Source: Desulfovibrionaceae bacterium
Lineage (GTDB): Bacteria > Desulfobacterota > Desulfovibrionia > Desulfovibrionales > Desulfovibrionaceae
NCBI GenBank assembly: GCA_015709205.1
Contig: JACCQO010000016.1
Coordinates: forward strand, 1 to 53,627
Reading direction: 5' to 3'
DNA length: 53,627 nt
Part shown: in pieces, positions 44,782 through 52,985 of the stretch
Position numbering within the stretch: the stretch's first letter is position 1
Layout: the number at the start of each line of letters is the position of its first letter
Position numbers and translations under genes: made by a program
Notes under the pieces: model-generated
The model's input: the letters and a program-made list of their open reading frames with translations, nothing else
Databases searched by the model: none
Told to the model about the DNA's origin: nothing

Positions 44782-46911
44782 ATGACCGTTTTTTCTTCAG
44801 GCTCGCCCAGCCCGGCCAATCCGGCCGGTCCGGCCGGTCCGGCGGCGTCGAAAGCCTCGGCGCGTCGCCTGGTCTATCCCTTCACGGCCCTGGTGGGCCA
44901 GGAGCGCATGCGCACCGCCCTGGTGCTCAACGCCGTGTGCCCGGCCATCGGCGGGGTGCTCGTGCGCGGGCAGAAGGGCACGGCCAAGTCCACGGCCGTG
45001 CGCGGCCTGGCCGCGCTGCTGCCCGAGATCGAGGTGGTCGGGGGCTGCGCCTTCGGCTGCGACCCGGACGGCGTGCTCTGCGACGCCTGCCGCGCGCGCG
45101 CGGACGCGGGCGAACGGCTGCCCCGCGCCCGGCGCGTCACGCGCGTGGTGGACATGCCCCTCGGGGCCACCGAGGACCGCGTGGCCGGCACCCTGGACCT
45201 GGAGCACGCCGTGCGCCTGGGCCGCCGCGTGCTGCAGCCCGGCCTGTTGGCCCTGGCGCACCGCGCCATCCTCTACGTGGACGAGGTCAACCTCCTGCAC
45301 GACCACATCGTGGACCTGGTCCTGGACGCGGCGGCCACGGGCATCAACGTGGTCGAGCGCGAGGGCGTGTCCGCCGCGCACCCGGCGGCCTTCATCCTCG
45401 TGGGCACCATGAACCCCGAGGAGGGCGAGCTGCGGCCCCAGCTTCTGGACCGCTTCGGCCTGTGCGTGGAGGTGGCCGCGCCCACGGACGTGGACACGCG
45501 CATGGAGGTGGTCCGCCTGCGCGACGCCTTCGAGCGCGACCCCGTTGCCTTCGCCCGGCACTGGGAGCCGGAGCAGGAGCGTCTGCGCGCGGCCATCGTC
45601 CAGGCCCGGCGTATCCTGCCCCTGGTGCGCATGCCCGAGGACCTGCAACGCAAGGGCTGCGAGCTGTGTTTGGAGGCCAACGTGGCCGGGCACCGCGCGG
45701 ACGTGACCCTGCGCCGCGCGGCCCGCGCCCTGGCCGCCCTGGCCGACCGCCAGGAGGTCCGGCTGGAGGACGTGCTCCTGGCCGCCGAGCTGGTGCTCGC
45801 CAGCCGCGCCCGACCCGCGCCCCCGCCGCCGCCCGAGCAGGACGAGCCCGAGCCGGACGAGGAGCACGAGCACGAGGAACAGCAGGAACAGGACGAATCC
45901 GAGGAAGAGCAGCCCCAAGAGGAGCATCCCGAAGACGAGCGCCCTCGGGAAGAGCAGCGCGGCCAGGGGGCCGAGCCCGAGGAGCGCGAGGCCGAGGAGC
46001 GCGACGAGCCCCAGGAGAACGAGGGCGAGGAACAGGCCCCGCCGCGCGCGGCGCGCGAAACGGTCTTCGACGTGGGCGAGCCCTTCCGCGTGCGCGACGT
46101 GCCCCTGGCGCGCGACCGCGTGCCGCGCACCGGCCCGGGCAAGCGTACGCGCTCGCGCACGCCGCTCAAGGCCGGGCGCTACGTGCGCAGCCGCCGCGAC
46201 CCCAAGCCGTCCGACCTGGCCCTGGACGCCACCCTGCGCGCGGCCGCCCCGCACCAGCGCGCCCGCGCGGGCACCCATCCGGGGCTCGCCCTGGCCGTGG
46301 AAACCGGCGATTTGATGCGCAAGGTGCGCGAAAAGCGCGTGGGCAGCTGCATCGTGCTGGCCGTGGACGCCAGCGGGTCCATGGGCGCGGCGCGGCGCAT
46401 GGTCGAGGCCAAGGGCGCGGTGCTCTCGCTCCTGCTCGACGCCTATCAGAAGCGCGACACCGTGGCCTTCGTGGCCTTCCGCGGCCAGGAGGCCGAACTG
46501 CTCCTGCCGCCCACCGGCAGCGTGGAGCTGGCCTACCGCCATCTCGAAGAGCTGCCCACGGGCGGACGCACGCCGCTGTCCGACGGGCTGTCCATGGCCT
46601 ATCAAGTGCTCGACGCGCGGCTGCGCAAGGACCCGGCCACCTTCCCGGTGCTCGTGCTCGTGTCCGACGGCCGGGCCAACGTCGCCAGCTTCGGCGGCAA
46701 GCCCCTGGCCGAGGCCATGGAGGTGGCCGACGCCGTGCGCGAGGACGGACGCATCCGCGCCGTGGTCGTGGACGTGGAGAAGCCGGGGCTGGTCAGCTTC
46801 GGCCTGGCCGGGGAGCTGGCCGCGCGCATGGGCGCGCGCTGCTACAAGGTGGAGGAGCTGCGCGCGGACACCCTGGTGCGCGTGCTGCGCGAGGAAATCC
46901 TGCCGGAGTAG
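44782..46911 (+). CDS. BchD/ChlD-type chelatase subunit (AAA+ plus VWA)
   Basis: A 709-residue protein. Its N-terminal AAA+ domain (about 35-345) is closely related to the preceding subunit and keeps Walker A (RGQKGTAKST), Walker B ILYVDEVNLLHDH and the C-x3-C...C-x2-C cluster. A strongly acidic, Glu/Gln/Pro-rich linker (about 350-435) follows. The C-terminal von Willebrand A domain has the MIDAS motif DASGSMG and GGRTPLSDGL. This is the classic BchD/CobT-like middle subunit that docks the motor to the chelatase. ATG 44782 (GAGGA upstream) is preferred over a GTG four codons earlier. A terminator repeat follows. Confidence 0.93.
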   Translation: MTVFSSGSPSPANPAGPAGPAASKASARRLVYPFTALVGQERMRTALVLNAVCPAIGGVLVRGQKGTAKSTAVRGLAALLPEIEVVGGCAFGCDPDGVLCDACRARADAGERLPRARRVTRVVDMPLGATEDRVAGTLDLEHAVRLGRRVLQPGLLALAHRAILYVDEVNLLHDHIVDLVLDAAATGINVVEREGVSAAHPAAFILVGTMNPEEGELRPQLLDRFGLCVEVAAPTDVDTRMEVVRLRDAFERDPVAFARHWEPEQERLRAAIVQARRILPLVRMPEDLQRKGCELCLEANVAGHRADVTLRRAARALAALADRQEVRLEDVLLAAELVLASRARPAPPPPPEQDEPEPDEEHEHEEQQEQDESEEEQPQEEHPEDERPREEQRGQGAEPEEREAEERDEPQENEGEEQAPPRAARETVFDVGEPFRVRDVPLARDRVPRTGPGKRTRSRTPLKAGRYVRSRRDPKPSDLALDATLRAAAPHQRARAGTHPGLALAVETGDLMRKVREKRVGSCIVLAVDASGSMGAARRMVEAKGAVLSLLLDAYQKRDTVAFVAFRGQEAELLLPPTGSVELAYRHLEELPTGGRTPLSDGLSMAYQVLDARLRKDPATFPVLVLVSDGRANVASFGGKPLAEAMEVADAVREDGRIRAVVVDVEKPGLVSFGLAGELAARMGARCYKVEELRADTLVRVLREEILPE

Positions 46912-47367
46912 GAAGAGGCCCCTGGCGGGGCTGCCTCCGGCGGCCAGAGAACCCTTTGAAAAGGGTTCTCTGGACTCTCCCAAACTTTTTGGTCCGCCTT
47001 CGGCGAAGACGCGTTGGCGGAGACCAGGCTGTTTCGAAAAGACGATGCCGTTGTTTGGCGCATCGCCGGGTTCGCTCGTCGGGCTTGACCGCCGAATTCA
47101 ATCCAGGTTGCGTCCATCCCGCGCGCGGGATACTCGGTGCGAAAGGCGCGGACAATGGGAAGGCCCGGGCGCGCGGACGTCTTTTCCGCCTTTCGGCGCG
47201 GGGCTGTTCCCGCCGCTTCCGGTCGGCGGCGCAACGGACATCGGGCGGCCCGCGTGACCGGCCCGTCCCGGTGAACGGAAGCTGACGAACGGACGCTGTG
47301 GACCGGCAGCGGCCCGGCTTGGGTGCGATTCGGTTCAGGCGCGACACACGGTTGCAAGGAGTTGGAC
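46912..47367. other. Intergenic region before precorrin-8X methylmutase
   Basis: 456 bases. The terminator repeat occupies 46933-47010. The remainder is GC-rich with several short dyads (for example CCCGCGCGCGGG near 47118) but no open frame with gene-like features. I checked for a cobalamin riboswitch by looking for the B12 box and did not find one. Confidence 0.55.
46933..47010 (+). terminator. Conserved repeat/intrinsic terminator, copy 3
   Basis: Hairpin 46944-46973 (CCAGAGAACCCTTT and complement), then ACTCTCCCAAACTTTTT, then a short GC-rich segment similar to that after copy 2. Ends the rightward cobN operon. Confidence 0.88.
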
Positions 47368-48045
47368 ATGGATACGGAACGGGCGGCCCGCGAGGGCACG
47401 ACCATGGAGCCCATGGTCATCGAGCGCGGCTCCATGGCGATCATCGAATCCGAGGTGCCGGAGCCCCGGCCCTACGCGGACCACGAGTGGCTGGTGGTGC
47501 GGCGCATGATCCACACCACGGCGGACTTCGAGATGCTCGACCTGGTGCGCTTCCATCCGCGCGCCACGGCCGCCGGGCGCGCGGCGCTGGCGCGCGGCTG
47601 CGCCATCTTCACGGATACGGAAATGGCCCGCGCGGGCATTCCGCTGCGGCGCATGGAGCCGCTCGGCTGCACCGTGTCCTGCCTGATGAGCGACCCGGAC
47701 GTGGCCGCCGCGGCCAAGGCCGCGGGCACCACGCGCGCGGTGGAGGCCATCGACCGCGCCGTGGCGCGCGGCGGGGCGTCCATCTTCGTCATCGGCAACG
47801 CGCCCACGGCGTTGCTGCGGCTCCTGGAGCACATGGACAAGGGCGCGGCGCGGCCGGACCTGGTGGTGGGCATGCCCGTGGGCTTCGTCAATGCGGCGGA
47901 GTCCAAGGCCCTGCTCATGGCCCGCCAGCCCGCCGCCGCGCCGGATTCCGTGCCCTGGGTGGTCATCGAGGGCCGCAAGGGCGGCTCGGCCCTGGCCGCC
48001 ACGGTCATCAACGCCCTGGCCGACACGGTCCTCGCCGAACGCTGA
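47368..48045 (+). CDS. cbiC: Precorrin-8X (cobalt-precorrin-8) methylmutase
   Basis: A 225-residue corrin-pathway enzyme that moves the C-11 methyl to C-12 to give (cobalt-)hydrogenobyrinate. The active-site histidine is His49 in RRMIHTTADFEM. Other family blocks are FTDTEMARAGI, VIGNAPTALLRLLEH, VVGMPVGFVNAAESK and EGRKGGSALAATVINAL. AAGGAG sits nine bases before ATG 47368. CbiC (cobalt route) is more likely than CobH in an anaerobe, but sequence alone does not separate them. It stands alone, downstream of the cobN operon and convergent with a CobC-like phosphatase gene. Confidence 0.93.
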   Translation: MDTERAAREGTTMEPMVIERGSMAIIESEVPEPRPYADHEWLVVRRMIHTTADFEMLDLVRFHPRATAAGRAALARGCAIFTDTEMARAGIPLRRMEPLGCTVSCLMSDPDVAAAAKAAGTTRAVEAIDRAVARGGASIFVIGNAPTALLRLLEHMDKGAARPDLVVGMPVGFVNAAESKALLMARQPAAAPDSVPWVVIEGRKGGSALAATVINALADTVLAER

Positions 48046-48275
48046 GCGCGGCGGGCTGGCCCGTTCCCGTTCGCGTGAATTCTTTCCCGCCGGGCGACGG
48101 CGAACGCGCGGTCGCTCCCGCGCATGCGCCCGCTGCCGGAGCTGGCGCGGCGGGGTGCTTCGCGGGGGCGCACCGCACCCGTGCCGGGTGGCGTGCGCAC
48201 GCCGCGCCGGAATGGGCCGGGGCCACGACGCACCGCAAGTGCGCGACGCAGGCGGAAACGGCGCGGCCGCCCGCC

Positions 48276-48950
48276 TCAGCGCGCACGGCGCGCGGCGAGC
48301 AGGGCGGCGAGGCCGGACGGCGGGCAGTTGCAGGCGATGAGGCGGAAATCGGATTTTTGCACGCGGCCCGGGGCGTCGGCCCCGGCCGCTTTTTTTGCGG
48401 CCGCGTCCTTGGCGGATTCCAAAACCAGGGCGCAGGCGTGCAGGGGGCGGAAGCGGAAGAGGTGTTCCAGCGGAAGGCCGGTGACGCGGCAGAAGAGCGC
48501 GCGCAGGATGCCCGCGTGGGCCACGGCGGCGCACGGCGCGTTCGCGGTGGCCAGGACGCGCAACGCGGCTTCGGCGCGCGCGGCCACGTCGGCGAAGGAT
48601 TCGCCGCCCGGCGGCCGGAAGCGGGCCATGTCGGCCCCGCGCGCCGCGAACCCTTCGGGATCGCTCGCGCGCACCTCGGCGAAGGTCCGGCCTTCCCAGG
48701 CCCCGAGATGAATTTCGGCCAGGTCCGGCAGCAGGGTCGTTTCCAGCCCACAGGCCTCGGCGGCGGCCCGCGCCGTGTCCCGCGCACGTGTCAGGGGGCT
48801 GGCGAACAGCGCACGTACCCCGCACCCGGCCAAGGCCGCGCCCAACTCTCGCGCCTGGGCCCGCCCGGCGTCGGAAAGCGGCAGGTCCGTGCTCCCGATA
48901 TAGCGTCCCTCGCCGCCCAAGGCTTGCGCGTGGCGCAGCAGCAGAATCAT
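48276..48950 (-). CDS. Histidine phosphatase, CobC-like (alpha-ribazole phosphatase type)
   Basis: A 224-residue phosphoglycerate-mutase-superfamily phosphatase. The catalytic motif is LLLRHAQALGGEGRYIGSTD (His6 expected to be phosphorylated), with ASPLTRARDTA, an acidic LAEIHLGAWEGRTFAEV block and the second histidine in AAVAHAGILRAL. These fit CobC, which removes phosphate from alpha-ribazole phosphate in lower-ligand assembly of B12. Similar proteins act on other sugar phosphates. The start overlaps the upstream nucleotidyltransferase-HD stop as ATGA, so an alternative is a role with that molybdenum-linked operon. Confidence 0.82.
   Translation of the reverse strand: MILLLRHAQALGGEGRYIGSTDLPLSDAGRAQARELGAALAGCGVRALFASPLTRARDTARAAAEACGLETTLLPDLAEIHLGAWEGRTFAEVRASDPEGFAARGADMARFRPPGGESFADVAARAEAALRVLATANAPCAAVAHAGILRALFCRVTGLPLEHLFRFRPLHACALVLESAKDAAAKKAAGADAPGRVQKSDFRLIACNCPPSGLAALLAARRAR
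48363..48396 (+). terminator. Plus-strand terminator inside the 3' end of the CobC-like gene
   Basis: A strong GC stem around 48363-48389 (CGGGGC...GCCCCG extended by GCGGCC/GGCCGC-like arms) is followed by seven T at 48390-48396 on the plus strand. It would end cbiC transcripts about 340 bases past the stop, antisense to the convergent gene. On the minus strand the A run codes lysine/alanine codons. Confidence 0.5.
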
Positions 48951-51085
48951 GGGGCCTCCTGGTCGGCGGCGTTCGCCGTCCCCGGCGTGCCCGGGTTGCC
49001 CGGGCCGCTGATTTCGCCGTTTCCGGCGTCCGGCTCCGGGGAATCCCCTAGCAGCAGATCCGGCAGACGCGCGCCGGATTCCTCCAGGAAGCGGCGGCGC
49101 ACTTCGGCGGCGCGCGCCAGGCGGCCCGCGACGGCCGCGCGCGCGTCCGGGGCGTCGCCGAACCGTTCCAGCTTGGCCGTGTAACGCTCCTCCATGTCCA
49201 CCACCTCGACGCCGCGCACGTACTTGTCCGCCAGAAACACGATTTCTCGCTCGGTGAGCGGCGCGTCCGCGGCCAGCTCCAGGTCCGCGTGGTCGGCCAC
49301 GATGGCCGCTGCTTCGGCGAACCCGTGGCGTGCGAGGAGGTCGGCACCGGCCCGTGCGTGGCGCGGCAGGGCCTTGGCCACGTCGTGGGCCAGGGCAGCG
49401 CCGAAGACCAGGGCCGTGTCCAAGGGGCAGGCCGCATGCGGGTGGCGGGCCGCGTCCGGGGAAAGGGCCATGCCCTGAGAAAGGACCATGGCCGGGGAAA
49501 GGGCTATGGCCGGGGGCTGCGGCCGCGCGGTGCTTTTGGCCCGGGAGGGCGGCGGGACGGAGCCCTCGGATGCCGTCGCGCCGGATGCGGGTGTTGCGGC
49601 GGCTCCGGTTGCTGCTGCGCCGAATGCGGGTGTTGCGGGCCCGGCAGGGGGCATTGCGCCGTGAGCCCCGGTGCGCTTGCCCGAAGCGGGGCCGGGGGCC
49701 GCCTCGGTTTCGGGTGCGCCCTCCGCGAATGCGCCGCGCCGCGCGCGCGCCGCGTTCAGGGCCAGGGCCATGCGGAGCGCGGCCTCGGCCACGGCGCGGC
49801 AGTGGGCGCGCACGTTTTCCGGCGTGGACGCGATGCCCCACAGGGCGCGGCATTCTGCCTCGGTGGGGCCGGGCGAGGCCAGATGCGCGCGCGCGGCGGC
49901 GTAGTCCTCGGGCCGGTCCATGTCCATGGCCACGCCCGTATCGGCCACGTCCACCTCGCCCACGGATTCCGGGTGCGCCTCTTCCCAGGCTGCGAGCACG
50001 GCGCGCAGGCCGCCCGCGCCGTCGTGAGCCAGCACGGCGTCGAAAAGCGCGGCGTCGATCACGGGCGGGTGCCCGCGCTCGCCGAGAAAGCGCGGATAGG
50101 TCAGGACGCGGGCGGCCGGGGCGGCGTGCGGCTCGTACTCGGTCCGCTCGCCAGGGCGTGCGCCTTCCCTTGCCGCTTCGCTTCGCGGCGCGGCCGCGTT
50201 TTTGGTCGGATGAAGCGCGGCCGTATTGTGAGCCGGATGAGGCGCGGCGGCCGCGTTGGCGGCCCCTTGGCAAGCGACGGTAGCGTCCGGTTTCGTAGCG
50301 GCTGCCGGTCCCGGCGTGGTTGCCGATTCCGGAGCCGGGAGGAGCAAGCCGTGATCCGCCCCCGATCCGCAGGGGGTGGGGCCTGCGGGCGGCGTGGCGG
50401 CGCTCGTTGCGCGGGGCTGCGGAGCCGGGATCGCCCGTTGCGCCGCGAAATGGTCGGCCAGGAGCAGGGCGATGGTCGCGGGGCGCACCAGGGGGATGTC
50501 CACGGGCAGGACCAGCGCGGTGCGCGGCGGGTCCTGTGCCTCGGGAGCGAGCGCCGCCGCCTCTCGTCCCTTCGGGGGCCGCTCGGGTGCGCCCGCTTCT
50601 TGCGCCGCCTTGTCGGCGGGCGCGGCCAGGGCCGCGAAGGCGGCGCGCACCGAGGAGAACATGCCCTGGGTCGGGTCCGGGTTGCGCACCACGCGCGCGC
50701 CCTGGGCGCGCGCCGCGGCCGCCGTCTCGTCGCCGTGGTGCCCGACGACCACGAGCACGTCCGCCACCCCGGCCGCGCGCAGGCAGCGCACGCAGCGCGC
50801 CAGGGCCGTGGGCGCGACCGTTTCGGCCGTCTGCTTTTCAGCCGTGGCCCGTTCTGCCCGGCTCTCTTTGAAAGGTGTCTTGGCGGCCGTTTCCGGGGGG
50901 GTGCCCCGCTCGATTCCGAAATCATCGGATTCCGGCCCCAGCGGCAGCAGCGGCTTGAACGCGCCCATGCGCGAGGAGAATCCGGCCGCCAGGACCACGC
51001 CCACGGTGCGTGCCAGGTCTTCGGAAGCGACGGGGGGCGCGGCGGCGGAGGGGGCCCGGAGCGGAGGAAGGAGAGAACCGGACAT
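48947..51085 (-). CDS. MocA/MobA-like nucleotidyltransferase fused to an HD domain
   Basis: A 712-residue two-domain protein. The N-terminal NTP-transferase has its nucleotide loop at about residues 32-50 (LAAGFSSRMGAFKPLLPLG) and the metal-binding Asp in LPVDIPLV. The C-terminal HD phosphohydrolase has HCRAVAEAALRMALALN, the HD pair in ALAHDVAKALPRHARAG, and ADHADLELAADAPLTEREIV. Long Ala/Pro inserts split both domains. MocA enzymes attach CMP to molybdopterin for Mo-hydroxylases such as aldehyde oxidoreductase, and the XdhC gene upstream supports this. I recall the same fusion near the aldehyde oxidoreductase of Desulfovibrio vulgaris. AAGGAAAG precedes ATG 51085, which overlaps the previous stop as TAATG. 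Confidence 0.87.
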   Translation of the reverse strand: MSGSLLPPLRAPSAAAPPVASEDLARTVGVVLAAGFSSRMGAFKPLLPLGPESDDFGIERGTPPETAAKTPFKESRAERATAEKQTAETVAPTALARCVRCLRAAGVADVLVVVGHHGDETAAAARAQGARVVRNPDPTQGMFSSVRAAFAALAAPADKAAQEAGAPERPPKGREAAALAPEAQDPPRTALVLPVDIPLVRPATIALLLADHFAAQRAIPAPQPRATSAATPPAGPTPCGSGADHGLLLPAPESATTPGPAAATKPDATVACQGAANAAAAPHPAHNTAALHPTKNAAAPRSEAAREGARPGERTEYEPHAAPAARVLTYPRFLGERGHPPVIDAALFDAVLAHDGAGGLRAVLAAWEEAHPESVGEVDVADTGVAMDMDRPEDYAAARAHLASPGPTEAECRALWGIASTPENVRAHCRAVAEAALRMALALNAARARRGAFAEGAPETEAAPGPASGKRTGAHGAMPPAGPATPAFGAAATGAAATPASGATASEGSVPPPSRAKSTARPQPPAIALSPAMVLSQGMALSPDAARHPHAACPLDTALVFGAALAHDVAKALPRHARAGADLLARHGFAEAAAIVADHADLELAADAPLTEREIVFLADKYVRGVEVVDMEERYTAKLERFGDAPDARAAVAGRLARAAEVRRRFLEESGARLPDLLLGDSPEPDAGNGEISGPGNPGTPGTANAADQEAP

Positions 51086-51615
51086 TACGCCGCTTTCCTT
51101 GCGGGGCGGGTGGAGGCGGCCACTGCCGGGGCGGCCGTGGCGTCCGCCCCGGCAGTGGCGGTCGTCGGGCGGGCCTCGGCTCGGATGGTTGCGCGCGTCA
51201 ATACGTCCGGCAGGCCCGACGTGCCCGGCGATTGCATCGCACAACGGCGGTCAGGCGCGCGCCGCTTTTTCGGCGCGGCCGGGGCGTGCGCGCGGGGCAT
51301 CGGACCCGGCCTGCGGGGCGGGATCGGCGCATGCGCTGCGGTTGGGCCGCCGTCGGCCGTTTCGTGCGTCTTTTCCGGCGTGGCCGGGGCGGCGACGCCG
51401 GGAGGCCTTGCCCCATGGGCGCGGAGCGCCGGAGGGGGGCCGGGAGGGGCGGCCGATCCGTTCGACGCGCCCAGCGGGCCGGGTTCCTCCTTTCGCCCCC
51501 GTGCGGCTCGGTCGCCCGCGCGCGACGCCCGCGAGCCTCCCGGTGTGGACGGAGCGCCCGGCGCGCAGGATGCGCGGCGGGGGACGCGGCGGGGCGAACG
51601 GGCCGCACCGGTCAT
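51085..51615 (-). CDS. Possible disordered protein between xdhC and the MocA-HD gene
   Basis: A 176-codon reading frame rich in Ala, Pro, Arg and Gly with no recognisable domain. Its claim to be a gene is positional: the ATG overlaps the xdhC stop as ATGA and the TAA overlaps the next ATG as TAATG. Without it, a 526-base hole would interrupt a tightly coupled operon. In GC-rich DNA such frames also arise by chance, and no Shine-Dalgarno test is possible inside the overlap. It could be a species-specific linker protein or the decayed remains of a gene. Confidence 0.4.
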   Translation of the reverse strand: MTGAARSPRRVPRRASCAPGAPSTPGGSRASRAGDRAARGRKEEPGPLGASNGSAAPPGPPPALRAHGARPPGVAAPATPEKTHETADGGPTAAHAPIPPRRPGPMPRAHAPAAPKKRRAPDRRCAMQSPGTSGLPDVLTRATIRAEARPTTATAGADATAAPAVAASTRPARKAA

Positions 51616-52985
51616 CGCAGGGCTCCGGCGCGAGCGGCGATGAGTTCGGCGACGATGCTCACGGCGATCTCCTCCGGCGTCTGCGCGCCGATGGTCAGGC
51701 CGATGGGGCAGCGACAGCGGGCGATGTCCGCCTCCGTGTAGCCCTCGGCGCGCAGGGCGTCGTAGATGGCGTCGCGCTTCTTGCGGCTGCCGATCATGCC
51801 CACGTAGCGCGCCGGGGTGCGCAGGGCCTGGGCCAGCACGGTCTTGTCGTGCAGGTGGCCGCGCGTGAGGATGGCCAGGTAGGCGTCGTCGCCCGCGGGC
51901 CCGGCGGGTGCGCCGGGCGCGCCGTCGCCCAGCTCGGCCAGGGCCGTGTCCAGGCTTTGCAGCACCTGGACGCGCGTGGCGTGGGGAAAGCGTTCGCGGT
52001 TGGCGAATTCCGCGCGGTCGTCGAGCACGACCACGCTGAATCCGACCCCGGCGGCCACGGCGGCCGTGGCCTGGGACACGTGCCCCGCGCCGAAGAGGTA
52101 GAGCACGGGCGCGGCCGGAAAGGGGGAGGCCAGCAGCAGGGGCGCGCCGCCCGTCTCCTCGAGCGCGGGCGCGCCGCCCGAGGCGGCCCTGGGCAGAGCA
52201 CGCGCCAGGGCGGCGCAAAGCGCCGCGCCCGGCCGGAAGGGGCCGGATCCGACCTGTCCGTCGGCGTCGTCGTGTGCCGGGAACCATTGGATGGCCGCAT
52301 GGTCCGCGATCGAGCCGATGCCCTCGTCAGGGGCAGTGCCGTCGGCAAGGGCGGTGCCTTCGTCGGGGCCAGGGGCCACGTTCGGGGCGGAACCCACGTT
52401 TGGGCCGGCGAGCAGGGCCAGGCCGTGGCGCGCGGCGCGCGGCGCGGCCGCGTTGGCGTCGCTCTCCAGCACGGTGAGCAGCGCGGCCCCGCGCCCGGCG
52501 GAGAGCACCGCGTCCAGCGCGACCCAGGCGTGCGCGGCGTCCGAGGCCACGCCGGGCCCGGAACTCGTTGTAGCGCCGGGCCCGGCCGCGCTGTCGGGTC
52601 CGGAGGCCTCGCCGGTCCCGGGGACTTTGCCAGGCCCGGGGGGTTGGCCGGGGCCAGGGGGGCAGCCCGCGTCGAGGCGTTCCAGGAACAGCCGCAGCCG
52701 CCCGCCGCAGATCATGGATGTGGACGCGGCCTGTTCGCCGGTGAGGTCCATGTCCAGGAATCGGGTTGCGCCGGGCGCGGCGGCGAAGAGGCTCAGGGCC
52801 GCGCGCACGGCCGCGGCTTCGACCACGCCGCCGCCCACAGTGCCGTGGATGGAGCCGTCGCGCAGCACGGCCATGCGCGCCCCGGCGTCGCGCGGGGTGG
52901 AGCCGGAGTGGGCGCAGATGGTGGCCAGGACGAGGTCGTGGCCGCGTGCGAGCAGGTCGGCCACGGTATGCGCGAAGTGGATCAT
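51612..52985 (-). CDS. XdhC/CoxI-family molybdenum-hydroxylase maturation factor
   Basis: A 457-residue protein. The N-terminal XdhC/CoxI domain (about 1-110) has ATICAHSGSTPRDAGARMAV and GSIHGTVGGGVVE. A Pro/Gly-rich linker follows. The C-terminal Rossmann domain (about 315-457) has VLYLFGAGHVSQATAAVAA, GFSVVVLDDRAEFANRERFP and RYVGMIGSRKKRDAI. XdhC proteins bind molybdenum cofactor, protect it during sulfuration and hand it to xanthine dehydrogenase-type enzymes. The target hydroxylase is not in this window. The start overlaps the upstream gene's stop as ATGA. Confidence 0.9.
   Translation of the reverse strand: MIHFAHTVADLLARGHDLVLATICAHSGSTPRDAGARMAVLRDGSIHGTVGGGVVEAAAVRAALSLFAAAPGATRFLDMDLTGEQAASTSMICGGRLRLFLERLDAGCPPGPGQPPGPGKVPGTGEASGPDSAAGPGATTSSGPGVASDAAHAWVALDAVLSAGRGAALLTVLESDANAAAPRAARHGLALLAGPNVGSAPNVAPGPDEGTALADGTAPDEGIGSIADHAAIQWFPAHDDADGQVGSGPFRPGAALCAALARALPRAASGGAPALEETGGAPLLLASPFPAAPVLYLFGAGHVSQATAAVAAGVGFSVVVLDDRAEFANRERFPHATRVQVLQSLDTALAELGDGAPGAPAGPAGDDAYLAILTRGHLHDKTVLAQALRTPARYVGMIGSRKKRDAIYDALRAEGYTEADIARCRCPIGLTIGAQTPEEIAVSIVAELIAARAGALR

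Noticed and set aside
46990-47367. Cobalamin riboswitch before precorrin-8X methylmutase or the btuF/cobN operon
   Set aside because: Fragments such as GGGAAGGC occur, but the B12 box and the order of conserved segments are missing, both here and at 33705-34221.
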